51,063 bases of DNA, from positions 1 through 51,063 of the forward strand of contig NZ_JASLGE010000067.1 of the NCBI RefSeq assembly GCF_030150285.1, in the 5' to 3' direction. Numbering within the stretch: position 1 is the first letter of the stretch; each line of letters opens with the position of its first letter. Shown here piece after piece: positions 41,084-50,647 of this stretch. The DNA comes from Pseudomonas sp. Lineage in GTDB: Bacteria > Pseudomonadota > Gammaproteobacteria > Pseudomonadales > Pseudomonadaceae. A program made the position numbers and the translations under genes. A model generated the notes under the pieces. It saw only the letters and a program-made list of their open reading frames with translations, ran no database searches and was not told the origin of the DNA.

Positions 41084-41536
41084 TTATGACAAGGCTTTGC
41101 GGAATTGGATAAACCCGGGGCGATCGGCAATACGGTCATAGAGCTGTTGCGCCGTGGTGTTGGTTTCGTGGGTTAGCCAATGAACTTTGGCGCACCCCAG
41201 GTCGCGGGCTGCGGCGTAGACGTGCTCGATCAACTGGCGGCCCACGCCGGTGCCGCGCAGGTCTGGGCTGACGTACAAGTCTTGCAGGTAGCACGAATTG
41301 CCAATGCTCCAATTGGACCGATGGATAACGGTTTGCACCATGCCCACGGCTTTATCGCCCTGCCAGGCGAGCGCCAGGTGGGTGGGTTCGCTCGGGTCGA
41401 GAAAGCGCTGCCAGGTCGAATCGCTAACCTCGGCGGGTAAATCGGTTTTATAAAAGCGCAGGTAGGCCTGCCACAGTGGCAGCCAGGCCTTCTGATCGGC
41501 TGCGGTGGCGGGTCTGATTTCAATGGCTTGAGTCAT
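41084..41536 (-). CDS. GNAT-family N-acetyltransferase
   Basis: The 150-aa single-domain acetyltransferase shows the acetyl-CoA motif LYVSPDLRGTGVGRQLIEHV (about residues 87-106) and VHWLTHETNTTAQQLYDRIA near its end. It lies 5 bp after paiB and before the other GNAT gene. In Bacillus subtilis paiA, next to paiB, is a polyamine N-acetyltransferase, so this gene or its neighbour could acetylate polyamines; that is inferred from position only. Confidence 0.87.
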   Translation of the reverse strand: MTQAIEIRPATAADQKAWLPLWQAYLRFYKTDLPAEVSDSTWQRFLDPSEPTHLALAWQGDKAVGMVQTVIHRSNWSIGNSCYLQDLYVSPDLRGTGVGRQLIEHVYAAARDLGCAKVHWLTHETNTTAQQLYDRIADRPGFIQFRKALS

Positions 41537-41541
41537 GGGGG

Positions 41542-42162
41542 CTAGTCCTTGGCGATTAAATGAGCGAGTGCGTGGTCGTGCGGGTTACGGTTGGCCAGCA
41601 GCCCGCTGCGCACGCCAGCCTGGTCGGCGGCGCTACGGTTCTGGCTGAGTTTGCGTTTGCCTATCAGGCGCGTGATCGGCAGGCGAAACCCGATGATGGC
41701 GCTGAGCAGGCTGTCGATGTAGTCACGCGGGGCGTCACTGACCGCCCATGGCTCAGGTCGGCCCGCCTCATGGCGTGCGCTGAGCTGGCTGACCAGCGCC
41801 AGCAACCGCTTGGCGTCATCGAATACCTCGGCTTGCCCGTAGGCGTGTACCGCCAGGTAGTTCCAGGTGGGTACCGCTTTGCCGTGGACGGCTTTTTCGG
41901 GGTAGAACGAGGGGCTGATATAGGCCTGTTCACCTGCAAAAATCACCAGGGTTTCTGCGGGCTCGGCCAAGGACTGCCCCTGTGGATTGGGGCGGGCCAA
42001 ATGCCCGTACAGCGTGCCGAATGGCCCTTCGTCGGGCATGAGCAGCAGTGGTACGTGGCTGGCGATCAGGTCGTGGGTGATGACGACCGGAAGAGGCGTG
42101 GCCAGCATCTGGTCATGTAACACCGCGGTGTCAGTTTCTGCGAAGGCGCGAGGTACATACAT
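41542..42162 (-). CDS. paiB: FMN-binding negative regulator, PaiB family
   Basis: The 206-aa protein is of the PaiB FMN-binding (flavin reductase-like) fold: MYVPRAFAETDTAVL at the start, GHLARPNPQ (about 54-62) and AVPTWNYLAVHAYG (about 99-112) are typical. The start at 42162 begins the family sequence; the frame is open 26 codons further. It is divergent from the MocR gene and heads a small operon with two GNAT acetyltransferases, reminiscent of paiAB. Confidence 0.87.
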   Translation of the reverse strand: MYVPRAFAETDTAVLHDQMLATPLPVVITHDLIASHVPLLLMPDEGPFGTLYGHLARPNPQGQSLAEPAETLVIFAGEQAYISPSFYPEKAVHGKAVPTWNYLAVHAYGQAEVFDDAKRLLALVSQLSARHEAGRPEPWAVSDAPRDYIDSLLSAIIGFRLPITRLIGKRKLSQNRSAADQAGVRSGLLANRNPHDHALAHLIAKD

Positions 42163-42214
42163 GGAAGTTTTCCTTGGCGAATGCAGGCATCCTAGGCAGG
42201 CTAATGGTTCGTTG

Positions 42215-42233
42215 TAAGAGCCACTAAGAGCCA
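42215..42233. promoter_or_regulatory. 9-bp direct repeats, candidate MocR operator
   Basis: TAAGAGCCA occurs twice, at 42215-42223 and 42225-42233, ten bases apart, with a diverged inverted half (TGGTTC) at 42205-42210. MocR regulators typically bind such arrangements between their own gene and a divergent target. The repeats are 19 bp before the MocR start and 53 bp before the paiB start. Confidence 0.6.
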
Positions 42234-42251
42234 ATTTCATAGGTCCAATTC

Positions 42252-43802
42252 ATGCCAAAGCCAACCCTTTCTCTCGCCTTCAACCCGGCTGGAATCGAAC
42301 TGGACCCGAAAAAAGGGTTGAGCCGCCAGCTTTACCAAGCCTTGCGTCAGCGGGTTTTGGACGGCCGATTGAGCGGGGGATCACGCTTGCCTGCCACTCG
42401 GGATTTGGCGGCGGCGCTGGGTATTTCGCGCAACAGTGTGGTGCGGGCCTACGATCAGTTGTATGCCGAGGGGTTCATCGAAGGGCGCATAGGTGATGGC
42501 ACGTATGTCGCCCAATTGCCAGAGAAAGCACTGCCGCTAAAAAAGTTGTCCACCAACTTGTCCACAGGGTTTCCAACAAGCTTACCCACAGGGTTATCCA
42601 CAAAAAGCGACTTTTTACCTGTATTTACGTCCAGTAAAGTTATCCACAACACGGCGCTGACGCGAGTCTCTTGCCATTCTTTGGACCTGCCCCCCAGCGG
42701 CACCCCACGCGCGTTTCGGGTGGGGGTTCCGGCCTTTGATTTGTTTCCCTTTGAGGTCTGGAGCAAGCTGCAAGCGGCCTTTTGGCGTAAGCCGGATCTG
42801 CATCAGTTGTGCTACGGCAACCCGGCCGGCGATGAGCGTTTGCGCGAACTGATCGCCGCATATTTGCGAACATCACGCGGCTTATCGTGCTCATCTGAAC
42901 AAATTTTGATCACCAGTGGCGCACAGCAAGGAATTAGCCTTTGTGCACAGTTGCTGGTGGAGCCCGGCGAAGGGGTGGCTGTGGAAAACCCCGGGTACCA
43001 GGCGGCCGCTCAGGCCTTCGCGGTTGCAGGGGCTAATGTGCAAGGCGTGGCGGTCGATCAGGACGGTATGAAGTGCGCGGCGCTGGCGCATTTGGATCGC
43101 TGCCGCCTGGTGTATGTGACGCCGTCGCACCAGTACCCGACGGGCGTCACCATGAGCCTGGCTCGGCGGCTTGAGTTGCTGGAGTGGGCCGAGCGCACGC
43201 AGGGCTGGATTGTCGAGGACGACTACGACGGCGAATACCGCTACAGCGGCGCGCCGCTGGCCCCGCTGGCGGCCTTGGACCGGCACGAGCGGGTCATTTA
43301 TGTCGGCACGTTCGGCAAGGTGGCTTTTCCTGCGTTACGCCTGGGCTATGTGGTGTTGCCTAAAGACTTGATCAGGCCGTTCTATCAGCGCCGGTCCCTG
43401 GACATGCGCCATTCGGAAGTGGGTACCCAGGCGGTGATGGCTGAGTTTATGGCGACGGGGCATTTTCAGCGGCATATCCGCCGCATGCGCCGTGCGGCGC
43501 TGAGTCGGCGTAATGCGTTGCTGGCACATTGGCCGCAAGGCATCGAGGGCATGGGAGCAATGCCTAACATCGCGGCCGGGCTGCATGTGGCCGTGCCCGT
43601 GGCGAGCCTTGAGCGAGAACACGAGTTGCTGGCGCAGGCCAGGCAAGTAGACGTGGAAGTCAACGGCTTGAGCCGGTATTGGCTCAAGCACTCCACCGAG
43701 CCTGTGGATAACCGCGCCGGCCTGGTGTTGGGGTTTGCCGCGGTGCCGGAAGTGGAGATCAAGGCGGCGTTGGCGCGGCTGGAAAAAGCCTGGGTGCGCT
43801 GA
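42252..43802 (+). CDS. MocR/PdxR-family regulator (GntR HTH fused to aminotransferase domain)
   Basis: The 516-aa protein joins a GntR winged helix (about residues 18-85, LSRQLYQALRQRVLDGRLSG and LGISRNSVVRAYDQLYAEGF) to a class I aminotransferase-like PLP domain (about 165-510). The PLP lysine is in GTFGKVAFPALRLGY, and VEDDYDGEYRYSG and ITSGAQQG are present. The linker (about 92-140) is repetitive: LST/LPTG-type four-residue units encoded by a 12-bp tandem repeat. MocR proteins sense PLP or amino compounds. It is divergent from the paiB operon. Confidence 0.92.
   Translation: MPKPTLSLAFNPAGIELDPKKGLSRQLYQALRQRVLDGRLSGGSRLPATRDLAAALGISRNSVVRAYDQLYAEGFIEGRIGDGTYVAQLPEKALPLKKLSTNLSTGFPTSLPTGLSTKSDFLPVFTSSKVIHNTALTRVSCHSLDLPPSGTPRAFRVGVPAFDLFPFEVWSKLQAAFWRKPDLHQLCYGNPAGDERLRELIAAYLRTSRGLSCSSEQILITSGAQQGISLCAQLLVEPGEGVAVENPGYQAAAQAFAVAGANVQGVAVDQDGMKCAALAHLDRCRLVYVTPSHQYPTGVTMSLARRLELLEWAERTQGWIVEDDYDGEYRYSGAPLAPLAALDRHERVIYVGTFGKVAFPALRLGYVVLPKDLIRPFYQRRSLDMRHSEVGTQAVMAEFMATGHFQRHIRRMRRAALSRRNALLAHWPQGIEGMGAMPNIAAGLHVAVPVASLEREHELLAQARQVDVEVNGLSRYWLKHSTEPVDNRAGLVLGFAAVPEVEIKAALARLEKAWVR
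42546..42648 (+). repeat. 12-bp tandem repeat of DnaA-box-like 9-mers in the MocR linker
   Basis: Five units start at 42546, 42558, 42570, 42582 and 42594, exactly 12 bp apart: TTGTCCACC, TTGTCCACA, TTTCCAACA, TTACCCACA and TTATCCACA. The last is a perfect DnaA box, and another perfect copy is at 42640-42648. The units encode L-S-T-x / L-P-T-G type linker residues. Confidence 0.75.
43703..43711 (-). promoter_or_regulatory. perfect DnaA-box 9-mer near the end of the MocR gene
   Basis: TGTGGATAA on the plus strand is TTATCCACA on the minus strand, about 1 kb after the repeat cluster. Confidence 0.35.
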
Positions 43803-43914
43803 GCGTCCGCGTGACCGATTCCGACGGTTCGCACATGGCCTTAAGCAAGCCGGGGGTAGATGCCCTGACCCGCACAGACCGCGCGCCTGTTCGTCCCTGT
43901 ACGGGCCGGGCTAC

Positions 43915-44946
43915 TTACTGCTCGCGCTCGAACCCTTCCAGCACGTTCACGGCATTCACGCCGATCTCTTCCACGGCGTAACCGCCCTCCATGACAAACA
44001 GCGTGGGTTTGCCCAAGCGTGCAATGCGCTCGCCCATGCGCAGGTAGTCAGGGCTGTCGAGTTTGAACTGGGAAATCGGGTCGTCTTTGAACGTGTCGAC
44101 ACCCAACGACACCACCAGCACATCGGCGTCGTAGCGTTCTATTTCGGCACAGGCCTGCTCCAACGCGGCGCTCCAGCGCTCCCAGCCGGAACCTGCGGCC
44201 AGCGGGTAGTTGAAGTTGAAGCCTTCGCCCGCGCCTTCGCCCACTTCATCGGTATAGCCTAGAAAGAAAGGAAACTCGGCTTCAGGATGCCCGTGGATCG
44301 AGGTGAACAGCACGTCATTGCGCGCGTAAAAAATCGACTGGGTGCCGTTGCCGTGGTGATAGTCCACGTCGAGGATCGCCACTTTCTGGCGGCCTTGATC
44401 AAGAAAGGCCTGTGCGGCAATCGCGGCGTTATTGAGGTAGCAGTAGCCGCCCATTAAATCGCTCGCCGCGTGATGCCCCGGTGGGCGGCACAAGGCGAAC
44501 GCACCGCGCGCGCCGCGCTGGATTTCTGCCTGGGCGGTCAGCGCCACTTGTGCTGAGCTGTAGGCGGCTTGCCACGTGCCAGGCGTAATCGGCGCGCCGC
44601 CGTCGAAGCTGTAAAACCCGAGTTGGCCGTGCAGGCTGGTGGGCAATACCGCGCGCAGGGTGCGCGCGGGCCAGGTGTAGGGCAGCAGGTCGCCGTCGCG
44701 GCCGTGTTCGGCCCAGCGCGCCCAAGCGCCCTGGAAAAAGTCCAGGTAGGCACTGCTGTGAACACGCTCAATGGGGGCGCGGCCAAAGTCGTGGGGGGCT
44801 TGTACCGGGCCGAGCCCGCGTGCCTGTACGCGTTTCAGAATGTGATCGGCGCGTGACGGCATTTCAAAGCAGGGCAGTAATTGCCCGTCTATCAACTCGC
44901 AGCGGCCGTGATGCAGGTGGTGATCGTCTGAATAGATCGTCAGCAT
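43915..44946 (-). CDS. aphA: acetylpolyamine amidohydrolase, histone-deacetylase family
   Basis: The 343-aa enzyme has the zinc-dependent deacetylase motifs: the catalytic histidine pair in PPGHHAA (H158-H159), zinc ligands D195 and H197 in LDVDYHHGNG, and a third aspartate in GVDTFKDDP. Length and sequence are close to P. aeruginosa AphA-type proteins, which remove acetyl groups from acetylputrescine and acetylcadaverine. It is convergent with the MocR gene, and upstream lie two 12-bp direct repeats and an AraC regulator gene. Confidence 0.88.
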   Translation of the reverse strand: MLTIYSDDHHLHHGRCELIDGQLLPCFEMPSRADHILKRVQARGLGPVQAPHDFGRAPIERVHSSAYLDFFQGAWARWAEHGRDGDLLPYTWPARTLRAVLPTSLHGQLGFYSFDGGAPITPGTWQAAYSSAQVALTAQAEIQRGARGAFALCRPPGHHAASDLMGGYCYLNNAAIAAQAFLDQGRQKVAILDVDYHHGNGTQSIFYARNDVLFTSIHGHPEAEFPFFLGYTDEVGEGAGEGFNFNYPLAAGSGWERWSAALEQACAEIERYDADVLVVSLGVDTFKDDPISQFKLDSPDYLRMGERIARLGKPTLFVMEGGYAVEEIGVNAVNVLEGFEREQ

Positions 44947-45017
44947 TTTTCTTGTTCTCCGCAGGCGTGGTCAGTGACCTACAGTCTTGCGGTGTCAGCG
45001 CTTCCAGAAAACGACAG

Positions 45018-45049
45018 GAGCGGCCAAAAAGGGATCAGAGCGGCCAAAA
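45018..45049. promoter_or_regulatory. two 12-bp direct repeats 20 bp apart upstream of aphA
   Basis: GAGCGGCCAAAA occurs at 45018-45029 and 45038-45049. On the strand of aphA this is TTTTGGCCGCTC twice, two helical turns apart, 72-103 bp upstream of its start. Such pairs are typical AraC-family binding sites and an AraC gene is next door. Confidence 0.68.
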
Positions 45050-45086
45050 TAACTGACCGAAATTCGCCCCTTTCCGGCGCTGCGAG

Positions 45087-46079
45087 CTAGGCCCGAAACT
45101 GGCTGGGTGATACGCCGCTCCAGCGCACGAAGGCATGACGAAAGCTCGCGGTTTCACTAAACCCCAGGGTTTCAGCGATGCGATAAATGGGCCATTCCGT
45201 TTCGTTGAGCAGTAACTTGGCGCGCTCAAAACGCAGGTCATCCAGCAGCGTCTGGTAGCTGCAACCCATGTCATGCAGATGGCGGCGCAAGGTGCGCGGC
45301 GAACAGTTCAGTTGTTCGGCCAGGCCCTCCAGCCCTGGAGCCGCCTGCAACTGGGCGGCCAGTAACTGGCGGATACGCTCCAGCCAGGTTTGGCGGCCCG
45401 TGAACTCCAGGTTTTGTTTACGGCAACGCTCCGCCATGGCCTGGTGGGTGACGGCATCGGCCAGCGGTAGCGGTTGTTCGAGCCAGTGCGGGGCAAAGGC
45501 GAACGCATTGTCGCAGGCTTCGAACTGGCGTGGGCAGTCGAAGCTTTGGTGGTAGCGGGCGTGATAGTCCGGGGCACAGTGAGCGAAGCGCGCCCCTAAC
45601 AAGGGCAGGGGGTGGCCCAATAAGTCTTCGCAAATGACTTTGAGCGAGACCAGGCACAGCTCGGCATTGAATGCCGCCAATTGTGGGCTCTCACGATAGC
45701 CTGTGGCACAGAACCAGACCCGCTCGCTGTCGGCGTGCAGGCTCAGTTCAAAAAGTGTTCCCAATAGCGCCGGGTAGCGCAAGGCCAGATGTAAAGCGTC
45801 ACCTAAGGTGGCACTGGTAAGCAGGGCATAGCCCAACATCCCGTAGGACGACACATGCATGCGCCGCCCCAATTCCAGGCCCACTTCGCGGCGCAACGCC
45901 ACGGCATTGGCGCATACGCGCATTTCCTGGTTGGTGGTGATGCGCGTGTCGGCGCGGCTCAAGTCCGCAGCGCGGATGCCGCTGCCGGCCAACAGCGTTT
46001 CGCTGGGCAACCCTTCGGCTTCGAAGGTGCTGAGCACCAGCGACACGGCGTTGAGCGTGGTGAGGTGGGAGTGCAGCAT
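45087..46079 (-). CDS. AraC-family transcriptional regulator (OruR-like)
   Basis: The 330-aa protein has the arabinose_bd-like N-terminal domain (about residues 15-200) and a C-terminal AraC helix-turn-helix pair (about 230-330: AEQLNCSPRTLRRHLHDMGC and RIAETLGFSETASFRHAF). The ATG at 46079 is used rather than a TTG five codons earlier. It is oriented with aphA, 140 bp upstream of it, and probably controls it through the direct repeats between them. OruR-type proteins respond to basic amino acids or amines. Confidence 0.85.
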   Translation of the reverse strand: MLHSHLTTLNAVSLVLSTFEAEGLPSETLLAGSGIRAADLSRADTRITTNQEMRVCANAVALRREVGLELGRRMHVSSYGMLGYALLTSATLGDALHLALRYPALLGTLFELSLHADSERVWFCATGYRESPQLAAFNAELCLVSLKVICEDLLGHPLPLLGARFAHCAPDYHARYHQSFDCPRQFEACDNAFAFAPHWLEQPLPLADAVTHQAMAERCRKQNLEFTGRQTWLERIRQLLAAQLQAAPGLEGLAEQLNCSPRTLRRHLHDMGCSYQTLLDDLRFERAKLLLNETEWPIYRIAETLGFSETASFRHAFVRWSGVSPSQFRA

Positions 46080-46138
46080 GCTCGCGTCCAACAAGGGGAG
46101 GTGCCAGATGCGAGCAAGTTGTATGCCGGAGCGCGGCG

Positions 46139-47143
46139 TTACGCCAGTTCGCCGCAGATATCCTGCTCGACCAAGCGGCGAACGTCTGCCAGCGGCAAGT
46201 CCGCGCCCAGCAGGGCGTGCAGTTTGCCGAACACCGCTTCACGGGTCATGCCGCCGCCCGACAGCACGCCAGCCTCACGCAACCGGCTGCCCGCTTCGTA
46301 CACATCCAGCGCTACACCGCCTTCATGGCATTGGGTAATGGCGACCACCACGATGCCGTTTTCCTGTGCCCGTTGCAGGCTGGCCAGAAAGGCCGGGTTA
46401 TCGCTGGGGCCGGTACCGCTGCCGAAGCATTCAATGATCAGTGCTTCGATCCCGCTATTGAGCAGGGCATCGAGTTGTGCTGCGCCAATGCCGGGCACGA
46501 GGGGCAGTACGCCAACGCTGGCTTCGTGCCTGGGCTGGTCGTAGGCCAGCGCGTTCGGGAGAGCATCTGCCTTGGCGACGCCGCCGTTGCGGGTGAGTGT
46601 CACGAACGGGTTGCGACCGAAGCTGCGCACTTTGGCGCACCGGGTTGGGGCCATTAGCTTGCCGTGGAAATACAGTTGTACGCCGTGGGGTTGGCCTTGG
46701 CCGAGGGCCATCAATGCGCCGCTGACGTTTTCCCAGGCATCGCTGTCAGGGACGCCCGCCGGCAACATCGAGCCGGTGAACAGCACCGGTGCAGGCAAGC
46801 CAATCAGGTGAAAGCACATCGCTGCAGCGCTGTAGGCCAGGGTGTCGGTGCCGTGCAGAACCAGCACCGAATCGCAGCCATCCTGTGTGATAGCGTCGAT
46901 AATTGCCGTGCGCAGGCGCAGCCAGTAAGCAGGCGTCATGTTGGCGCTGTCGATCAGCGGGCTCATCTCGCGAAATTGCCACTGGGGTGCCTTTACGTGC
47001 GGTTGGCTGGCGAGGTGTTCGGCCATGCGCGCTTCAAAGCCGGAGGCAGGTGCCAGGCCGTTGGCGCTGGCGAGCATGCCGATGGTACCGCCGGTGTAGA
47101 GCACCATGACGCGCCGGGCGGGGGCGAGGGTCACTGCCGTCAT
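46139..47143 (-). CDS. ansA: type I (cytoplasmic) L-asparaginase
   Basis: The 334-aa enzyme hydrolyses asparagine to aspartate and ammonia. TGGTIGM is near residue 18 and LHGTDTLAYSAA near 93, each with its catalytic threonine. No signal peptide is present, so it is of the cytoplasmic type. The ATG at 47143 (MTAVTLAPARR) has AGGGAG upstream; the frame is open 61 codons further but that part overlaps the upstream gene's 3' end and terminator. Its product aspartate is the substrate of aspartase (aspA), two genes away. Confidence 0.9.
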   Translation of the reverse strand: MTAVTLAPARRVMVLYTGGTIGMLASANGLAPASGFEARMAEHLASQPHVKAPQWQFREMSPLIDSANMTPAYWLRLRTAIIDAITQDGCDSVLVLHGTDTLAYSAAAMCFHLIGLPAPVLFTGSMLPAGVPDSDAWENVSGALMALGQGQPHGVQLYFHGKLMAPTRCAKVRSFGRNPFVTLTRNGGVAKADALPNALAYDQPRHEASVGVLPLVPGIGAAQLDALLNSGIEALIIECFGSGTGPSDNPAFLASLQRAQENGIVVVAITQCHEGGVALDVYEAGSRLREAGVLSGGGMTREAVFGKLHALLGADLPLADVRRLVEQDICGELA

Positions 47144-47162
47144 TAATAGAGTCTCCCTAAGC

Positions 47163-47196
47163 AAAAACGCGGCGGCTCTGATCAGAACCGCCGCGT
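47163..47196 (-). terminator. rho-independent terminator of the AGCS gene
   Basis: ACGCGGCGG and CCGCCGCGT pair around a palindromic TCTGATCAGA centre; on the minus strand a T run follows. It lies just after the AGCS stop at 47202 and before ansA. Confidence 0.93.
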
Positions 47197-47201
47197 GAGT
47201 G

Positions 47202-48623
47202 TCAGCGTTTTGTGTCGGTGGCCTTGGTGGCTGGTCGAGGCGGCCAGGCTTTGAGGTCCAGGTCCAGGTCCGGGAATTTACTGGAATCGAACACCGGTGT
47301 CTTGATGCCGGCAGAGCGTTGGTCATCGTAGTCTTTGAGCACGCGCATGCAGATCTTGAACAGCATTGCCAGGGCGACCAGGTTGACGAATGCCAGCAGG
47401 GTCATGGCAATGTCGGCGAAGGCGAACACCGTTTGCAGGTTTTCGATTGAGCCCCAGAAGATCAGCACCAGCACCAGCGCGCGGTACCCCATCAGCGCCT
47501 TGCGGCTTTCACCGACCAGAAAGCGCAGGTTGTTCTCGCCCAGGTAGTAGTTGTAGAGCATCGACGTGAACACAAACAGCGCCAGCGCGACGCTGATAAA
47601 CACACGGCCCCACTCACCGACTACGGCCGCCAACGAGTTTTGCGTCAGGGCAATGCCGTCGCCTTCAAAGCCTGGCGTGTAGAACCCGGACAGCAGAATC
47701 AGCAACGCGGTGCAGGTACAGATTAGGAAGGTGTCGAGGAATACGCTGAACGCTTGAACCACGCCCTGTGCGATCGGGTGCTCGACGTCCGCGACAGCGG
47801 CTACGTTCGGAGCGCTGCCCAAGCCGGCTTCGTTGGCGAACACGCCTCGTTTAACGCCCATCACAATGGCGCTGCCGATCAGGCCACCAAACACCGGGTC
47901 GAGGCCGAAGGCGCTTTTGACGATATGGCCGAGCATGGCGGGTACGTGATCGATTTGCAGCACGATGACGTAGAGGGTGACGGCGATGTAGGCCAGGGTT
48001 TTGACCGGAACCAGCAAGTCAGCCACCGACGCAATACGCTTGATGCCGCCGATAAACACCAGCCCCAGCAGCACGGCGATGGTCAGCCCCGAGTAAGTCA
48101 CATCAAACCCAAAGGCGTCTTGCAGCGAGTGAGTCACGGCGTGGGCTTGCAGGCCCATAAAGGCAAAGCCGAAGGTAATCAGCAACAGGACGGCCATCAG
48201 TTTGCCCATCCAGATTTTGCCCAGGCCGTACTTCATATAGAAGGATGGGCCGCCGCGCAGTTGGCCTTCCGAGTCGCGGCGTTTGTACAACTGGCCCAGC
48301 GAACATTCGATCAGGCTGCTGGACATGCCGACCAGCGCGGTCACCCACATCCAGAACACGGCACCCGGGCCTCCCAGGGTCACGGCAATGCCGACACCGG
48401 CGATGTTGCCCGCGCCTACCCGGCCGGCGAGGCTGAGCATCAGCGCCTGAAAGGAGCTGAGTTGGCCTGCGCTGCTGCGCAGGCTGTCTTTGAATACGGC
48501 AAACATGTGCAGGAAGTAGCGAAACTGAACGAAACGCGAGCGGATCGTGAAGTAGCTACCGAGCCCAACCATGAGCACGATTAGCACTTTCCCTGAGAGG
48601 AAGTCATTGATGACTTCAAGCAT
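47202..48623 (-). CDS. alanine/glycine:cation symporter (AGCS family)
   Basis: The 473-aa membrane protein has about 10-11 hydrophobic helices and the AGCS signatures GRVGAGNIAGVGIAVTLGGP (about residues 76-95) and GVFANEAGLGSAPN. It takes up alanine or glycine with Na+ or H+. The start at MLEVINDFL has GAGGAAAA upstream; the longest frame begins 11 codons earlier. Located between ansA and aspA on the same strand, it suits a small amino-acid-use region. Confidence 0.92.
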   Translation of the reverse strand: MLEVINDFLSGKVLIVLMVGLGSYFTIRSRFVQFRYFLHMFAVFKDSLRSSAGQLSSFQALMLSLAGRVGAGNIAGVGIAVTLGGPGAVFWMWVTALVGMSSSLIECSLGQLYKRRDSEGQLRGGPSFYMKYGLGKIWMGKLMAVLLLITFGFAFMGLQAHAVTHSLQDAFGFDVTYSGLTIAVLLGLVFIGGIKRIASVADLLVPVKTLAYIAVTLYVIVLQIDHVPAMLGHIVKSAFGLDPVFGGLIGSAIVMGVKRGVFANEAGLGSAPNVAAVADVEHPIAQGVVQAFSVFLDTFLICTCTALLILLSGFYTPGFEGDGIALTQNSLAAVVGEWGRVFISVALALFVFTSMLYNYYLGENNLRFLVGESRKALMGYRALVLVLIFWGSIENLQTVFAFADIAMTLLAFVNLVALAMLFKICMRVLKDYDDQRSAGIKTPVFDSSKFPDLDLDLKAWPPRPATKATDTKR

Positions 48624-48906
48624 GGATTTTTCCTCGCTGTTTTTATCTGAAGGCAAACGGCTGGATCGGGATCACGCACTACGCCCGTTCAGGCAGGCAT
48701 AAACGTAGGCGATCGAGGGGATTCAGGCCATGTTGCTGTTTGATTTACGCTGTTTTCGTGCTGTCGCTGGCCGCTGGCGCAGGGCCTTGGCACGAGAAGA
48801 GGGCGGGCACTATACCTAGGAGTGTAGGAAGCGTCTGCATAAGTGACTGAATTTTCATGTGTAAAGAGTCTGAAATGCCATCAAATAGTGTCAGATTTGC
48901 CCTTTC

Positions 48907-48934
48907 GTAGGCGCGAGCTGGCTTGCGTCCACAG
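48907..48934. repeat. short REP-type element
   Basis: GTAGGCGCGAGCTGGCTTGCGTCCACAG has the outer-arm pattern of the REP family. The 417-bp stretch 48624-49040 holds this, the aspA terminator and presumably the AGCS promoter; I see no gene in it. Confidence 0.65.
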
Positions 48935-48947
48935 GCCAATTTCGGGC

Positions 48948-48982
48948 AAAAAAAAGGACCCGCAGATCAAATCTGCGAGCCC
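48948..48982 (-). terminator. rho-independent terminator of aspA
   Basis: CGCAGAT and ATCTGCG (48961-48977) form the stem, and on the minus strand a run of eight T follows (48948-48955). It lies about 60 bp after the aspA stop. Confidence 0.9.
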
Positions 48983-49040
48983 TCAAAAGGTGAGAGGTGT
49001 CTAGTCCCTCGACCTGGTGATCAAAAAGCGTGTTACAGCA

Positions 49041-50465
<1,425 letters not shown>

Positions 50466-50647
50466 GATGTATATCATCTCGATATTGACCCGGCACATGC
50501 CGGAATGGCGCCAATCCTAGGCCTGAAGGTGATTTTGCGGCCAATGCTGTTGCACGCTAACCTATGCACAAACGGCATAGTGTTTCATGTGACGCCAATT
50601 GACATTCGAGCGTGTTCCATTTTGGTGCACGCCGGGAGATGTGCTTC

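Noticed and set aside
48745..48939. A short minus-strand frame with a lipobox-like segment (LFSC)
   Set aside because: No ribosome-binding site precedes the inner ATG, the frame overlaps a REP-type element and the sequence is not recognisable.
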